A DNA stretch of 64,000 bases, taken from positions 78,944 to 142,943 of the forward strand of contig NZ_QJSX01000007.1 of assembly GCF_003217515.1 (NCBI RefSeq), given 5' to 3'. Shown here piece after piece: positions 8,779 through 17,850 of this stretch. A program made the position numbers and the translations under genes. The notes beneath the pieces are model-generated. The model was not told the origin of the DNA. It was given only the letters and a program-made list of their open reading frames with translations, and did no database searches. Each line of letters begins with the position of its first letter. Position 1 is the first letter of the stretch. The DNA is from Deinococcus yavapaiensis KR-236 (GTDB lineage Bacteria; Deinococcota; Deinococci; Deinococcales; Deinococcaceae).

Positions 8779-9831
8779 ATGATTCAGCACGAACAACCCC
8801 CGAGAGCCAAGCGGCCCGACATTCGGTTCCTCCTCAAGGCCCGGTTTCACCTGCTGAGTCGCTGGCTGCTGCTGGCCCTGGGCCTGCTGATGCTCGGGAC
8901 CTCTTACGAAACGGCCTCCGAGGCGTCCGACGCCCTGACCTACCGCCCTCCAGGTCGGCTCATCAACGTGGGCGGCCACCGACTGCACCTTCACTGCCTG
9001 GGGCGCGGCGGCCCCACGGTGGTCATCGACGCCGGACTGGGCGACTGGTCGACGTCTTGGATGCAGGTACAAGCCCTGGCGGCGAGAACCACGCGCGTCT
9101 GCACCTACGACCGAGCCGGCATGGGCTTCAGTGAACCGGGCGAGTGGCCGCGCACGGCCGAGCGGTTCGCCGCGGAACTGCATACCCTGCTGCGACGAGC
9201 AGGCGTCGAGGGGCCGTACGTGCTGGCCGGCCACTCCATGGGCGGCTTGACGGTGCGAGTGTTCACGCGGCGGTACCCGACAGAGGTGGCGGGTGTGGTG
9301 CTGATCGAATCGATGAGCCCGCAACCCTCGCACGCTGCCGTCGTGGCGACCTCGCACGCTCCGTCGGTCTCGCTGGCCTGGCTGGCCGCACGAGTCGGGC
9401 TCGTGCGCTTGCTGGCCGGACCGTTGGGCCTGACGGAGGGCATGCCGCGGCACGTCGGCCCCACGTACTTGGCGTTGCTCGCCACGCCACGGTACTTCCG
9501 GACCCTCGCGGACGAAACGGAGGGCCTGCCGACGAGTTTGAAGCAGGCGGGCGCCGTGACGACCTTGGGTGACTTGCCGTTGATCGTCTTGTCGAGAGGG
9601 CTGAATTCGACGCCGGACTGGCAGGCGCGGCAGGCTCGGTTGCTGCAGCTCTCCTCCAACAGCCGGCAGTTCTTCGCGCGGCACAGCGGCCACAGCATCC
9701 AACTCGACCAGCCCGACGCGGCCGTCGCGGCCATCGTGGACATGGTCGAGGCGCTGCGCTCGGCACGGCCCGACCATGACTCGACGCGCCCGGCCCGCCC
9801 CGTCGTGGCCGCAACCGAAGAGGAGGTGTGA
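8779..9831 (+). CDS. Membrane-anchored alpha/beta hydrolase
   Basis: 350 residues. After a short basic N-terminus there is a hydrophobic anchor (about 24-42), then an alpha/beta-hydrolase fold with the oxyanion region DAGLGDWSTSW, nucleophile S153 in AGHSMGG and a likely catalytic His305 in RHSGHS. It is an esterase- or lipase-like hydrolase held at the membrane; the substrate is unknown. I chose ATG 8779 because GGAAGGA lies just upstream. An alternative in-frame GTG at 8659 overlaps the previous stop (GTGA) and would add 40 polar residues. It sits between the PfpI protein and an MFS exporter, probably in one operon. Confidence 0.87.
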   Translation: MIQHEQPPRAKRPDIRFLLKARFHLLSRWLLLALGLLMLGTSYETASEASDALTYRPPGRLINVGGHRLHLHCLGRGGPTVVIDAGLGDWSTSWMQVQALAARTTRVCTYDRAGMGFSEPGEWPRTAERFAAELHTLLRRAGVEGPYVLAGHSMGGLTVRVFTRRYPTEVAGVVLIESMSPQPSHAAVVATSHAPSVSLAWLAARVGLVRLLAGPLGLTEGMPRHVGPTYLALLATPRYFRTLADETEGLPTSLKQAGAVTTLGDLPLIVLSRGLNSTPDWQARQARLLQLSSNSRQFFARHSGHSIQLDQPDAAVAAIVDMVEALRSARPDHDSTRPARPVVAATEEEV

Positions 9832-9835
9832 CGGC

Positions 9836-11116
9836 ATGCAGACTCGACGCGAAGGGCGCTCGAGCCTCACACGCCCCGAGATCGCGCGTTCCGCTCGCCT
9901 TGCCGCTTGGGCGGTGCTGCGTCACGGCAACTTCCGGTTGCTGTGGATCGGACAGGCCGTGTCGGGCGTCGGGACGTTCATGCAGGTCGTCGGGCAGAGC
10001 CTGCTGGTGTTGAAGCTCAGCCACGACTCGGCCGTGGCGCTCGGCGCGGTGTCCCTCGCGCAGGCACTGGCCTTCTTCGCCTTCTCGCTCCTCGGTGGGG
10101 GCGTCGTGGACCGCTTCGACAAGCGCCGCGTGCTGTTCGTCACCCAGTCGCTGCTGGCACTGCTGGCCGGGACCCTGGCCGCGCTCACCGCGACGAACAC
10201 GGCCACACTTCCCATCGTGGTAGGCCTCGCGTTTCTCTCGGGCGTGGTGGCCAGCTTCGACCAGCCCGCCCGTTCGTCGTTGCTGCCCAGTCTCGTGCCG
10301 CGCGAAGACTTACCGCACGCCACCGCCCTGAACTCGCTCGCGATGACCACCGCCGGGACCCTGGGTCCCGCGGTCGCGGGTCTCACGGCGGCGACGCTGG
10401 GGCTCGCCGTGAACTTCGGCGTGAACGCGCTGGGATTCCTGGTGGTGCTCGTGTGCCTCGCCCTGATGCGCCTTCCGCGCGCGCCTGCCGTCCAAAAGCC
10501 TTCGACTCCGCTGTTCGCGTCCGTGGGAGAGGGCCTCGCGGTCGTCGCTCGCCACTCCACGCTGCCGTGGGTGGTGAGTGGGTACGGTTTGCTGCTGCTG
10601 CTCGGCCCTTCCCCGTCCGTGATCTTGCCGCTGTACGCGGTGCGAGTGCTGCACGTCGGAGGCGGCCAACTCGGAATGCTGTTCTTGATGGTGGGGGCCG
10701 GTACCGTGCTGGCATCGGTCACGCAGGCGTTGCTCGGAGCCGGTCGTCACTCGCGTGTCTTCGTGGTGGTGCTGAGCGTGTGGGCGATGGCGCTGGTGGT
10801 GTTCTCGCTCAGCTCGTCTTTGCTCGTGTGCGCCGGTGCGCTGCTGTTGCACGGTGCGGCGCGAAACGTGGTCGGAACCACGGCGGTCACGATGATGCAG
10901 CTTTTCTCGCCGGACTCGGCGCGCGGGCGGGTGATGAGTTTGAACACCCTGCTCGTGGGCGGCTTGCGTCCCCTGGGCGACTTCGGGGTGAGCGCGGCGA
11001 TGGCCGCGAGCTCCGTGGAGATCGTCACGACCGCGTGCGGAGTCTTGGTGGCCTCGTACGCGCTGTGGTTGCGAGGCCGCCTGCGCTCCGACTCGCTCGG
11101 GGAAGAGCAGCCTTGA
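9836..11116 (+). CDS. MFS transporter (EntS-like / MFS_3)
   Basis: 426 residues with about 12 hydrophobic segments. The family shows in the N-terminal FRLLWIGQAVSGVGTFMQVV, the loop-2/3 motif VVDRFDKRRVL and ASFDQPARSSLLPSLVPRED, which is characteristic of the enterobactin-exporter-like MFS_3 group. It likely exports a small molecule. ATG 9836 has GAGGAGGT upstream and starts 5 bases after the hydrolase stop, so the two are probably cotranslated. Context (regulator, PfpI protein, hydrolase, exporter) suggests an effector-responsive detoxification or efflux operon, by inference only. Confidence 0.9.
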   Translation: MQTRREGRSSLTRPEIARSARLAAWAVLRHGNFRLLWIGQAVSGVGTFMQVVGQSLLVLKLSHDSAVALGAVSLAQALAFFAFSLLGGGVVDRFDKRRVLFVTQSLLALLAGTLAALTATNTATLPIVVGLAFLSGVVASFDQPARSSLLPSLVPREDLPHATALNSLAMTTAGTLGPAVAGLTAATLGLAVNFGVNALGFLVVLVCLALMRLPRAPAVQKPSTPLFASVGEGLAVVARHSTLPWVVSGYGLLLLLGPSPSVILPLYAVRVLHVGGGQLGMLFLMVGAGTVLASVTQALLGAGRHSRVFVVVLSVWAMALVVFSLSSSLLVCAGALLLHGAARNVVGTTAVTMMQLFSPDSARGRVMSLNTLLVGGLRPLGDFGVSAAMAASSVEIVTTACGVLVASYALWLRGRLRSDSLGEEQP

Positions 11117-11334
11117 TTGGCCACGAGGTCGAAGGTTTCGAATCGGGATTGCAAAAGCCTCTCGCCGTAGCGCCGTGCTTCGAAAGCAGAATCCTCGCGA
11201 GCGTCAGGTCCTGAAGACGCGAGCGAGCCACGAAGAAGACGCGTCAACCGACAAGGGCGAGCCTCCTCGTGCTGGGCCGTTGGCGCTCGGTAATTAGATT
11301 CTCCCGAAACAAGAGACGATCAACATCAAGAAGC

Positions 11335-11363
11335 TTGACATTGAGGAGCTTAGATTCTATACT
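11335..11363 (+). promoter_or_regulatory. Consensus sigma70-type promoter
   Basis: TTGACA (11335-11340) and TATACT (11358-11363) are separated by exactly 17 bases in an AT-rich island. This is the best housekeeping promoter I see in the window. Transcription should start near 11370. The next forward protein gene longer than 13 codons is 1.6 kb away, so it drives a short local transcript. Confidence 0.8.
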
Positions 11364-11425
11364 GTGGTCATCAGCGGAGACGTGAACGCGTACCCGCCAG
11401 ATCACTTCCGGAGGTCCTCACCTTG

Positions 11426-11467
11426 ATGCATCCCAACTCCGTCCGCGAAGTTCTCCAACTCGCCTAA
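11426..11467 (+). CDS. 13-residue micro-ORF in a tiny transcription unit
   Basis: ATG at 11426 with CGGAGGT (11409-11415) upstream encodes MHPNSVREVLQLA and stops at TAA 11465-11467. It lies about 55 bases after the predicted start site of a consensus promoter and 9 bases before a strong hairpin. The arrangement is that of a leader peptide or of a small RNA carrying a short ORF. Nothing homologous is recognised. No downstream gene in the same direction is close enough to be a classic attenuation target, as the next gene runs towards it. Whether the peptide or the RNA matters cannot be told from sequence. Confidence 0.45.
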   Translation: MHPNSVREVLQLA

Positions 11468-11475
11468 ACACACTC

Positions 11476-11503
11476 AACAGGCCACGCTCGAGCGTGGCCT
11501 GTT
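11476..11503 (+). terminator. Hairpin terminator of the 11.3 kb micro-unit
   Basis: A fully palindromic 28-base stretch (14-base arms, in practice about a 12-bp stem and 4-base loop) begins 9 bases after the micro-ORF stop and is followed by TCATTT. With the promoter at 11335 it delimits a transcript of roughly 140 nt. Confidence 0.75.
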
Positions 11504-11577
11504 CATTTCGATCGATCCAACGGGGTATCCAAGTACGAAGGCTCGACAAGCGCCCGCCCGACCTTGACGGATCACTC

Positions 11578-11604
11578 CGGCATGAGCGATCGTCGCTCAT
11601 GCCG
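11578..11604 (-). terminator. Hairpin, probable terminator of the nucleotidyltransferase gene
   Basis: A perfect 12-bp stem with a 3-base loop (11578-11589 with 11593-11604) lies 76 bases downstream of the minus-strand gene ending at 11680. No T-run is evident on that strand, so orientation is inferred from context. Confidence 0.5.
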
Positions 11605-11679
11605 TTGCCTCGTATCACGGCTGGGACTGCGGTCGAACGCGGGACGCGACAGGAGGTGAGGGCGAAGCCTGGGCCGCCC

Positions 11680-12540
11680 TCAAGGCTCCACGGAAGGAGC
11701 GGCGAGTTGATTCAACCATCGTCTCGCCTTGGCGGTTTGACCGACTTCGGGAAGATGCCGCGCCACGAGGTCGTACGTCTCTTCCCACAGGCCGTGAAGC
11801 ACCTCGACGCCTTCTCGCGGAGGGCCGCTCAGCACGGCGGCGAGGCGAGCCGTGAGGTCGCGCGGAGCCCACGCCAACGAAGCTTCCAAAGCCGCCAGCC
11901 ATTTGAACTCGGCGTGCGGCAAGTAGACACCGTTGAGCGCGGCGAGCACCATCAGCAAGTGCTTTTGGTCGCGCACCAACCGCTCGTACAGCAAGATCCA
12001 CTCGCCACGCTCGACGTGCTGACGAAGCCACACCGTCGGCGTCGGCTCGAGGTGCGCGTCGATCACCGCGTCGCGCAACACCGGCGGGTACACCGCGATT
12101 CGCTCACGCCAGCCGCTCAGCGATTCCATGCTCGTCAGCGGCAAAGCGTACTGTAGAACCGCGAGCGCGTTGAGCGCGTACACGCTCCACTCACCCCGCG
12201 TCACGACGGCCTCGATGCCTTGCTCGACGCCCTGCACGGTACGGTGGATGATGTCGAGTCGAACGTCGTCCACGAGCCCCTGATCGAGCCACAAATCCTC
12301 GTCGGGAAAGTACGGAAACGACCGCGGATGCCGAACATGCCCCGCACGAAGCAGGGCGGCGCGGTCGTCGTCGGTGGGCGGCGAGTGCCAGAACACGCCC
12401 AACTCGAGGTCGGATCGAGCGTCCGCCAAGTCGCGGGCGACCGACCCGCCCACGACGACGCACGCCACTTCAGGATGCGGAGCGTAAACGCTCGCGAGTG
12501 TTTGGGCGAGCGTGACTCGCCGCCGAGTGTGATCATTCAT
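11680..12540 (-). CDS. Nucleotidyltransferase-fold protein (DUF4037-like)
   Basis: 286 residues. The N-terminal third carries a minimal nucleotidyltransferase signature: VVVGGSVARDLADARSDLEL, with GGS at 31-33 and the metal-binding acids D44 and E46. The remaining 200 residues are helical and resemble the accessory region of DUF4037 or aminoglycoside-nucleotidyltransferase-like proteins. It may transfer a nucleotide to a small molecule or protein; the substrate is unknown. I took ATG 12540 because an AGGAAC site sits just upstream and similarity starts there. It appears to be a single-gene unit. Confidence 0.75.
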   Translation of the reverse strand: MNDHTRRRVTLAQTLASVYAPHPEVACVVVGGSVARDLADARSDLELGVFWHSPPTDDDRAALLRAGHVRHPRSFPYFPDEDLWLDQGLVDDVRLDIIHRTVQGVEQGIEAVVTRGEWSVYALNALAVLQYALPLTSMESLSGWRERIAVYPPVLRDAVIDAHLEPTPTVWLRQHVERGEWILLYERLVRDQKHLLMVLAALNGVYLPHAEFKWLAALEASLAWAPRDLTARLAAVLSGPPREGVEVLHGLWEETYDLVARHLPEVGQTAKARRWLNQLAAPSVEP

Positions 12541-13006
12541 GAAGTTCCTGCTTTCCAACGTCGGGCGAAAAGTGAACCTCGAACGGCGAACGACCACGGG
12601 CCGCCGCGCCGAGGGATGGCACGAACAGTCATCGAAGCGAAGTAGCCCCGAGGGAAGCGTGCACGAGCGCCCGGCGTTCAAACGAGAAAACAGGCAGAGG
12701 GCGAGATCGTCGCCGACGGAGCGCGTTGCACGCGACGAAGCGCGTTCCCTTGTGGCACGATGTCACCCCCTTTCGCCGTCATCGTACACCACGTGACGCC
12801 GCCGTGAGCGGCGCGGATCGAGCGTGACCGAGGCGACCTTCCCTCTCAAAGCGCCGCCCGCGACTTCGAGGTGTTCGCGCGAACGGCCTGTTCGGTCGCG
12901 GCGGGAAAGCCGAACGCGGCCATGGCTCGTTCGTCCGTCGCACCGCTCGCCTTTGCCGCCCTTCCACCGCGACCGAGCTTCAGATGATCTCTCGGGAACG
13001 CCTACG
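12541..13006. other. Intergenic region between divergent genes
   Basis: The 466 bases separate the leftward nucleotidyltransferase gene and the rightward MFS gene. I see no convincing coding sequence. Promoters for both genes should lie here, but I cannot place a good -10/-35 pair. Confidence 0.4.
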
Positions 13007-14128
13007 ATGACACACGACATGACGGTTTCCCCTCGCGCCGCCCTGACCAGCATCCTCGTCTTCGTGCTCATCGGCGCGACGCAAGCGCTGTACGGTCCCG
13101 CCTTGCCCAGCCTCAGTCGCCAGTTCGGCGTGAGCGTCAGCACGGCTGGCCTGCTCATCAGCGCGCACAGCCTCGGCGCGTTGCTCGGCGTGCTCAGCGC
13201 CGTTCCCCTGCAAGGACGTCCGTTCGCGCGGTGGCGCGCGGGCGTGGCCGTCGCGCTGCTCGGCGTGGGCGCGGCGCTTCTCGCCGTCGCCTCCTCGTGG
13301 AGCGCCGCGCTCCTCGCCGCCTTGCTGATCGGCCTCGGCTACGGCGCGATCACCGTCGGCCTCAACAGCTTGTTCGCCGCGGGGTTCGGGCCGCGAAGCG
13401 CCGCCATGGTGAACCTCCTCAACGCGCTGTTCGGTGTCGGCGCGGTTCTCGGGCCGCTCGTCGTCGCCGCCGCTCCCGCCAACGCCCGCCTGCCCTTCGT
13501 GGTCATCGCGGCGAGCGCGTTGCTGCTGCTGCCATTCGCCGTGGCGCTCGACGACCGTGTCGCGTCCGCCCCGAACACGAGCCGACCGCGCTCACCCAAA
13601 GGACCGCTCGTGGGATTCATCATGCTGCTCGCGCTCGGCGTGGGCGTGGAAGCGAGCAGCATCGGGTGGAACGCCACGTACCTCGTCAGCCTCGGCAAGA
13701 CGCCGCAAGCCGCCGCGAGCTTCACGGCGTTGTTCTTCGTGCTGTTCACGCTGGGCCGCCTCGCCGCCGTGCCGCTCAGCTTGCGTTTCGCCCCGCCGAT
13801 CCTCGTGCTCGTCGCCCTCACGCTCGCCATGGGCTTGCTGCTCGTCGCGCACGTGCCGAGCGCCGCGCCGTACGCGCTCGTCGCGCTGGGCGGAGCGCTC
13901 GCCGCCGTCTTCCCGAACACCTTCACGTGGGCGTCGCGCGCCGTGCAAGCGCGGCAGGACGCCACCGCCGTGATCGTCGCGGGCGCCCTGCTGGGCAGCA
14001 CGATCTTCCCGGCGGTGGTGGGACGAGCCGTGGCACTGTTCGGAGAACGCGCGATTCCGACGACGCTCGCGACCCTGGCCGCGCTCACGTTGACGATGGC
14101 GCTGTGGATGCGCTGGCGCACTCGCTGA
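13007..14128 (+). CDS. MFS transporter
   Basis: 373 residues, almost entirely hydrophobic, with 11-12 predicted membrane segments. The first helices (ILVFVLIGATQALYGPALPS, LISAHSLGALLGVLSAVPLQ) and the mid-protein pair around NLLNALFGVGAVLGPLV place it in the major facilitator superfamily, in the FucP/Bmr-like group of small solute or drug carriers. The charged loop after helix 2 is short (QGRPFARWRAG). The substrate is not deducible. No strong ribosome site precedes ATG 13007; ATG 13019 is an alternative. The GH42 beta-galactosidase is convergent with it, so it could supply sugar, but nothing proves a link. Confidence 0.85.
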   Translation: MTHDMTVSPRAALTSILVFVLIGATQALYGPALPSLSRQFGVSVSTAGLLISAHSLGALLGVLSAVPLQGRPFARWRAGVAVALLGVGAALLAVASSWSAALLAALLIGLGYGAITVGLNSLFAAGFGPRSAAMVNLLNALFGVGAVLGPLVVAAAPANARLPFVVIAASALLLLPFAVALDDRVASAPNTSRPRSPKGPLVGFIMLLALGVGVEASSIGWNATYLVSLGKTPQAAASFTALFFVLFTLGRLAAVPLSLRFAPPILVLVALTLAMGLLLVAHVPSAAPYALVALGGALAAVFPNTFTWASRAVQARQDATAVIVAGALLGSTIFPAVVGRAVALFGERAIPTTLATLAALTLTMALWMRWRTR

Positions 14129-14255
14129 ACCGGCCCGCGTTGGCCGCGCTGAACACGTGCTCGTCCGAGCTTCCCTGACCGCTCCGACGCCGAGGGCATT
14201 GCGGCGAGCAAGCCGAGAGCGATCGCGCGAAGCGTCGACGGCGAGAAGACGAACG

Positions 14256-16286
14256 TCACCGCGTGGGGCGACCGACCAGCACTCCGTACGGCGGTAAGCG
14301 CACCTCGTCCTTCACGATGCCGCCGCCCAGCAAGTCTCGCACCGCCTCCACGAGCGGCACCGTGACCGCCTGAGATCCGTGATTGAGCAGGAACAACACG
14401 TGATCGTCATCGTCACCACGCACCACCGCCTCCACGCCGACCGGGAGGTTCGGGTACGTCGGCTCGACTCGCTGCTCGCGGCAGAGGTGTCCGAACAACT
14501 TCCTCAGGAATTCAGGTTCGGCGCTCGACGCGACATGCCACGCGTACCCCTCGCCGTACGCGTGCCGCGTCAACGCGGGCGTACCCGCGTAGAAGTCTCC
14601 CTCGTACGTACCGAGCACTTCGGCGCCCTCCACGCGGATGATGTCGAACAGCAAGTTGCAGTCGTAAGCGCCCTTCAGCTCACCGAGCGGCTCGGACAAG
14701 ACGATTCGGTTCGTGACCTCGGGTGCAAGCGCGTCGATTTCCTCCACCCACAAGCCCAGCAACGCTCGCAGCGGTCCCGGAGGTCCCCCGGGGAAAACGC
14801 GGTCGCTGACGTCCGCGACTCCGCTCAGGAAGGTCGTCACCAAGTGCCCCCCGCGCTTCACGAACGCGCTGAGGGCGTCCACCGTCTCGGGATGCAACAA
14901 GTACAGCACCGGCGCGGCCAAAACCTCGTACCCGCTCAAGTCGCTGCCAGGTCCGACGAGATCCACGGCCACGCCGTTGGCGTACAACGCGTCGTACATC
15001 TGCGCGACCTGCTCGACGTAATCCAACGCCTGACTCGGCCCGAGGGAGTTCTCGCTCGCCCACCAGCTCTCCCAATCGAACCACACCGCCGTTCGCGAGC
15101 GGATGCGTTTCCCCAGGGTGACGTTCCCGAGTCGCCGAAGCTCCTCGCCGAGCGCCGCCACTTCTCGGAACACGCGCGTGTCGGCGCGTCCGTGATGCTC
15201 GATCACCGCGCCATGGAACTTCTCGCCCGCGCCGGGCGAGCGACGCATTTGGAAGAACATCACCGCTTCCGCGCCGTGCGCCACCGCGTGGTAACTTTGC
15301 AGGCGCATCACTCCGGGGCGTTTCAGGGCATTGAACGGCTGCCAGTTGGTTTGACTGGGCGTCTGCTCCATCAGCAGGAACGGCTGGCCGTCCTTGAGGC
15401 CGCGCATCAAGTCGTGCAGCATCGCCGTCCTGGGGGGCGTGTCACGCCCCCCAGGGTAGGAGTCCCACGCGATGACGTCCAAGTGAGGCGCCCACGCACG
15501 GTAGTCCAGCGAACGGTACGCTCCCATCAAGTTGGTCGTGATCACCGCGTCGGGATGATGAGCGCGAATGGCGCGTTCCTCCAGCACGTACGTGTCGAGG
15601 ATGTTGTCGCTGTTGAAACGCAGGTAATCCAGGGACAAGCCTTGAAGGACCGTCCGTCGATCGTGCGCCTGCACGCTCAGGACGTTCGGCGCGACGATCT
15701 CGTCCCAATCGGTGACGGTCTGATTCCAAAACCGTGCGTTCCACGCGTGGTTCAGCGCTTCGAGGGTGCCGTACCGCGCGCGCAGCCACTCGCGGAAGCG
15801 GCCTTCGCATCGCTCGCAGTAACAGGCGCCGCTGAACTCATTGCTGACGTGCCACAACGCGAGCGCCGGGTGCGCCGCGTACCGCTCGGCGAGCGCCCCG
15901 GCGAGACGAGGCGCGAACCGTCGGTAGGTCGGACTGCTGGGGCAGGAGTTGTGGCGGTTCCCGAACTTGCGTTTGCGGCCCTGCGCGTCCACCCGCAGAA
16001 TGTCCGGGTAGCGTGTCGCCATCCACGCGGGGTGCGCGGCCGTGGCGGTACCGAGGCACACGCGCATGCCGTGGGCGTGCAGCAGCGTGAAGATCTCGTC
16101 GAGGTGCGTGAAGTCGTAGGTGTCCTCGTCGGGTTGCAGCATCGTCCACGCGAAGATGTTGATGCTGAGCAAGTCGATGCCAGCCTCGCGGAACAACCGG
16201 ACGTCTTCGCGCCACACGTCACGGTCCCACTGTTCGGGGTTCCAGTCGCCGCCGTACGCGATTTTCTCGAAGTCAAGGTCGGTCAC
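14256..16286 (-). CDS. Beta-galactosidase, glycoside hydrolase family 42
   Basis: 676 residues, the usual GH42 length. The TIM barrel holds acid/base E150 in ALWHVSNEF and nucleophile E307 in LLMEQTPSQTNWQ. Cysteines 115, 155, 157 and 160 (SNEFSGACYCERC) match the zinc site seen in thermophile GH42 enzymes. The trimerisation and C-terminal beta domains follow. No signal peptide is present, so it acts in the cytoplasm, hydrolysing beta-galactosides, probably plant-derived oligosaccharides. It starts with GTG at 16286 behind a GAGAGGA ribosome site. No sugar transporter operon is attached; the nearest carrier is the convergent MFS. Confidence 0.95.
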   Translation of the reverse strand: MTDLDFEKIAYGGDWNPEQWDRDVWREDVRLFREAGIDLLSINIFAWTMLQPDEDTYDFTHLDEIFTLLHAHGMRVCLGTATAAHPAWMATRYPDILRVDAQGRKRKFGNRHNSCPSSPTYRRFAPRLAGALAERYAAHPALALWHVSNEFSGACYCERCEGRFREWLRARYGTLEALNHAWNARFWNQTVTDWDEIVAPNVLSVQAHDRRTVLQGLSLDYLRFNSDNILDTYVLEERAIRAHHPDAVITTNLMGAYRSLDYRAWAPHLDVIAWDSYPGGRDTPPRTAMLHDLMRGLKDGQPFLLMEQTPSQTNWQPFNALKRPGVMRLQSYHAVAHGAEAVMFFQMRRSPGAGEKFHGAVIEHHGRADTRVFREVAALGEELRRLGNVTLGKRIRSRTAVWFDWESWWASENSLGPSQALDYVEQVAQMYDALYANGVAVDLVGPGSDLSGYEVLAAPVLYLLHPETVDALSAFVKRGGHLVTTFLSGVADVSDRVFPGGPPGPLRALLGLWVEEIDALAPEVTNRIVLSEPLGELKGAYDCNLLFDIIRVEGAEVLGTYEGDFYAGTPALTRHAYGEGYAWHVASSAEPEFLRKLFGHLCREQRVEPTYPNLPVGVEAVVRGDDDDHVLFLLNHGSQAVTVPLVEAVRDLLGGGIVKDEVRLPPYGVLVGRPTR

Positions 16287-17031
16287 GTGGATTCCTCTCG
16301 CTCGAGGTGACGGAAGGCAAAGGGGACGAGGACGTGCCGAGCACGCTCGGGCCCTCTGCGTTGCCGCTCACTTCCACGGGCGAGTTCCTTTCGCTGAAAT
16401 CGGGGACGCCCCGTGAAACGATGGGAGCGGCCCGTGCGGTACGGGCCGCTCGAGGTCTTGGAGGTGAGCGCGGCAACTACCTCGCGAAGTGCGCGCCAAG
16501 ATCGGCGGCGTACAAAACGAGGCACGTCCTTCTGTGACTTCGGGCGGCCAGTTGCAAGGCTGACCGAGGATTACTCGTTCGTGTGCGCGTGGCGCTTTGC
16601 CGGAACGCGTCCGGAAAGCGCTGGAGAACCGCCGGGAGATCGACGGGGATGACGCATGATCGGAGAGGGGCATCGATGTAGGGCGCATTCTACGAAGGCG
16701 GCGTGCGTGAATGGCGGAACGTCCTCGAACTCTTTGGAGAACATGAAGATAGCGTTCGCGCTCGAAGCGCCTGGCACGCTGTCCGCAGCGCAACGCCTTG
16801 AATCACGAATCGACCAACGGGTGATCGACGCATCGGGGCGGCTTGGTCGGTGAACCGCGACCGCCCCCCGCCTTGCTCGCGCGAGCCGCCTCACGGAACG
16901 GGTTCGGTGACTTGCCAAGCTCGCGCCGTGCTGAATCGGACGCGCTGAGAGCGGTCTCGACTGAGAGCTCGACATTCAGCGCGTGAAGAGAAGCGTCATA
17001 ACAAGCGTTCGTTTCCTCGATATGCTGAGGC
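16287..17031. other. 745-base gap without a recognised gene
   Basis: Short open frames exist but none has good codon bias, a ribosome site and a recognisable product. The region contains the upstream sequence of the beta-galactosidase gene and one clear hairpin at 16425-16451. Confidence 0.4.
16425..16451. terminator. GC-rich hairpin
   Basis: An 11-bp perfect stem with a 5-base loop (16425-16435 with 16441-16451). No gene end is near on either strand, so it may be an orphan terminator left by a lost gene. Confidence 0.35.
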
Positions 17032-17235
17032 ATGCTGCCAAGCGAGACCATCGCGATTCCCATCGAGGACGTCACGGTGTCCGGATTCATCACGCGCGAC
17101 GACCTTCAGCGTATCGAGCGTGGCGAGCGTGTCACCGTCCTCATTCACCACGCAGCCGGAAACGGCGTCGAGCTGGGCAAACTGCGTGCCGTGTTCGACC
17201 ACGGCGACCTGACGGAAGGCCCCGTGCCTTACTGA
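17032..17235 (+). CDS. Small hypothetical protein
   Basis: 67 residues from ATG 17032, preceded by GAGGC. The composition is acidic and globular (IPIEDVTVSGFITRDDLQRI) with no membrane segment or known motif. Support comes from consistent GC-rich third positions, a ribosome site and a hairpin terminator 29 bases after the stop. No function can be proposed. Confidence 0.55.
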   Translation: MLPSETIAIPIEDVTVSGFITRDDLQRIERGERVTVLIHHAAGNGVELGKLRAVFDHGDLTEGPVPY

Positions 17236-17263
17236 ACGGTCGCTCGATCGGCGTCATACGAAG

Positions 17264-17295
17264 AGCGAGCGCTCCACCAAGAGGGCGCTCGCTTT
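17264..17295. terminator. Bidirectional terminator between convergent small genes
   Basis: A 9-bp perfect stem (17264-17272 with 17285-17293) with a 12-base loop and TTT after it lies between genes ending at 17235 (+) and 17312 (-), so it can serve both. Confidence 0.65.
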
Positions 17296-17311
17296 CACGA
17301 CGTCGACCGCT

Positions 17312-17599
17312 TCAATTGAGCGGTTTGGGTCGACTCGAATCGGGAAGCGTCAACTTCGTCTCGACTTCGAGGTAAAGAACGTCGAAGGCGGCGCCGATGT
17401 CGTTCTGCTCGTGCTGAACGGCAAGCAAGACGTGGTCGATCACGGCGCTCAATCGCACGTGCGCCGGGATGCCGTTCTGCTCGTCCGCAGACACGAACAC
17501 CGCTTCGACGCGGCACTTGCGGGCGCGAAGCGCGGCGAGCCGCTCGCGCTGCTCGTCAGACAAGGCCGCCTCCCAGGTTTCGACACGCTCGTGATCCAT
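17312..17599 (-). CDS. Hypothetical protein
   Basis: 95 residues from ATG 17599. The sequence starts MDHERVETWEAALSDEQRER, a charged helical N-terminus, followed by RKCRVEAVFVSADE and a predicted beta-alpha segment. No domain is recognised. A TTG 13 codons upstream is a weaker start. It is convergent with the 67-residue gene and shares its terminator. Confidence 0.55.
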   Translation of the reverse strand: MDHERVETWEAALSDEQRERLAALRARKCRVEAVFVSADEQNGIPAHVRLSAVIDHVLLAVQHEQNDIGAAFDVLYLEVETKLTLPDSSRPKPLN

Positions 17600-17850
17600 T
17601 GCTTGCAGTGTAGGCGCAAGGTGCAGAAGCGCGCCCAAACGACTTCTTTACCAACCATGATAGGGAATTTCACCAGCGCGGCGCCGCACCGAACCTTCGA
17701 GAGAACGCGTCCACTCTGCTTGTCCATCGTCCATCGGCGGCGAGTCGGCACGCGCAGCTCGAACCCACCACTCGCTCGATTGACCGCCCGCCGCCCTCGG
17801 GATGGTAAAAAAGCAACCATACCTTCGAGCTTTCCCCATATCCTTGGTAG

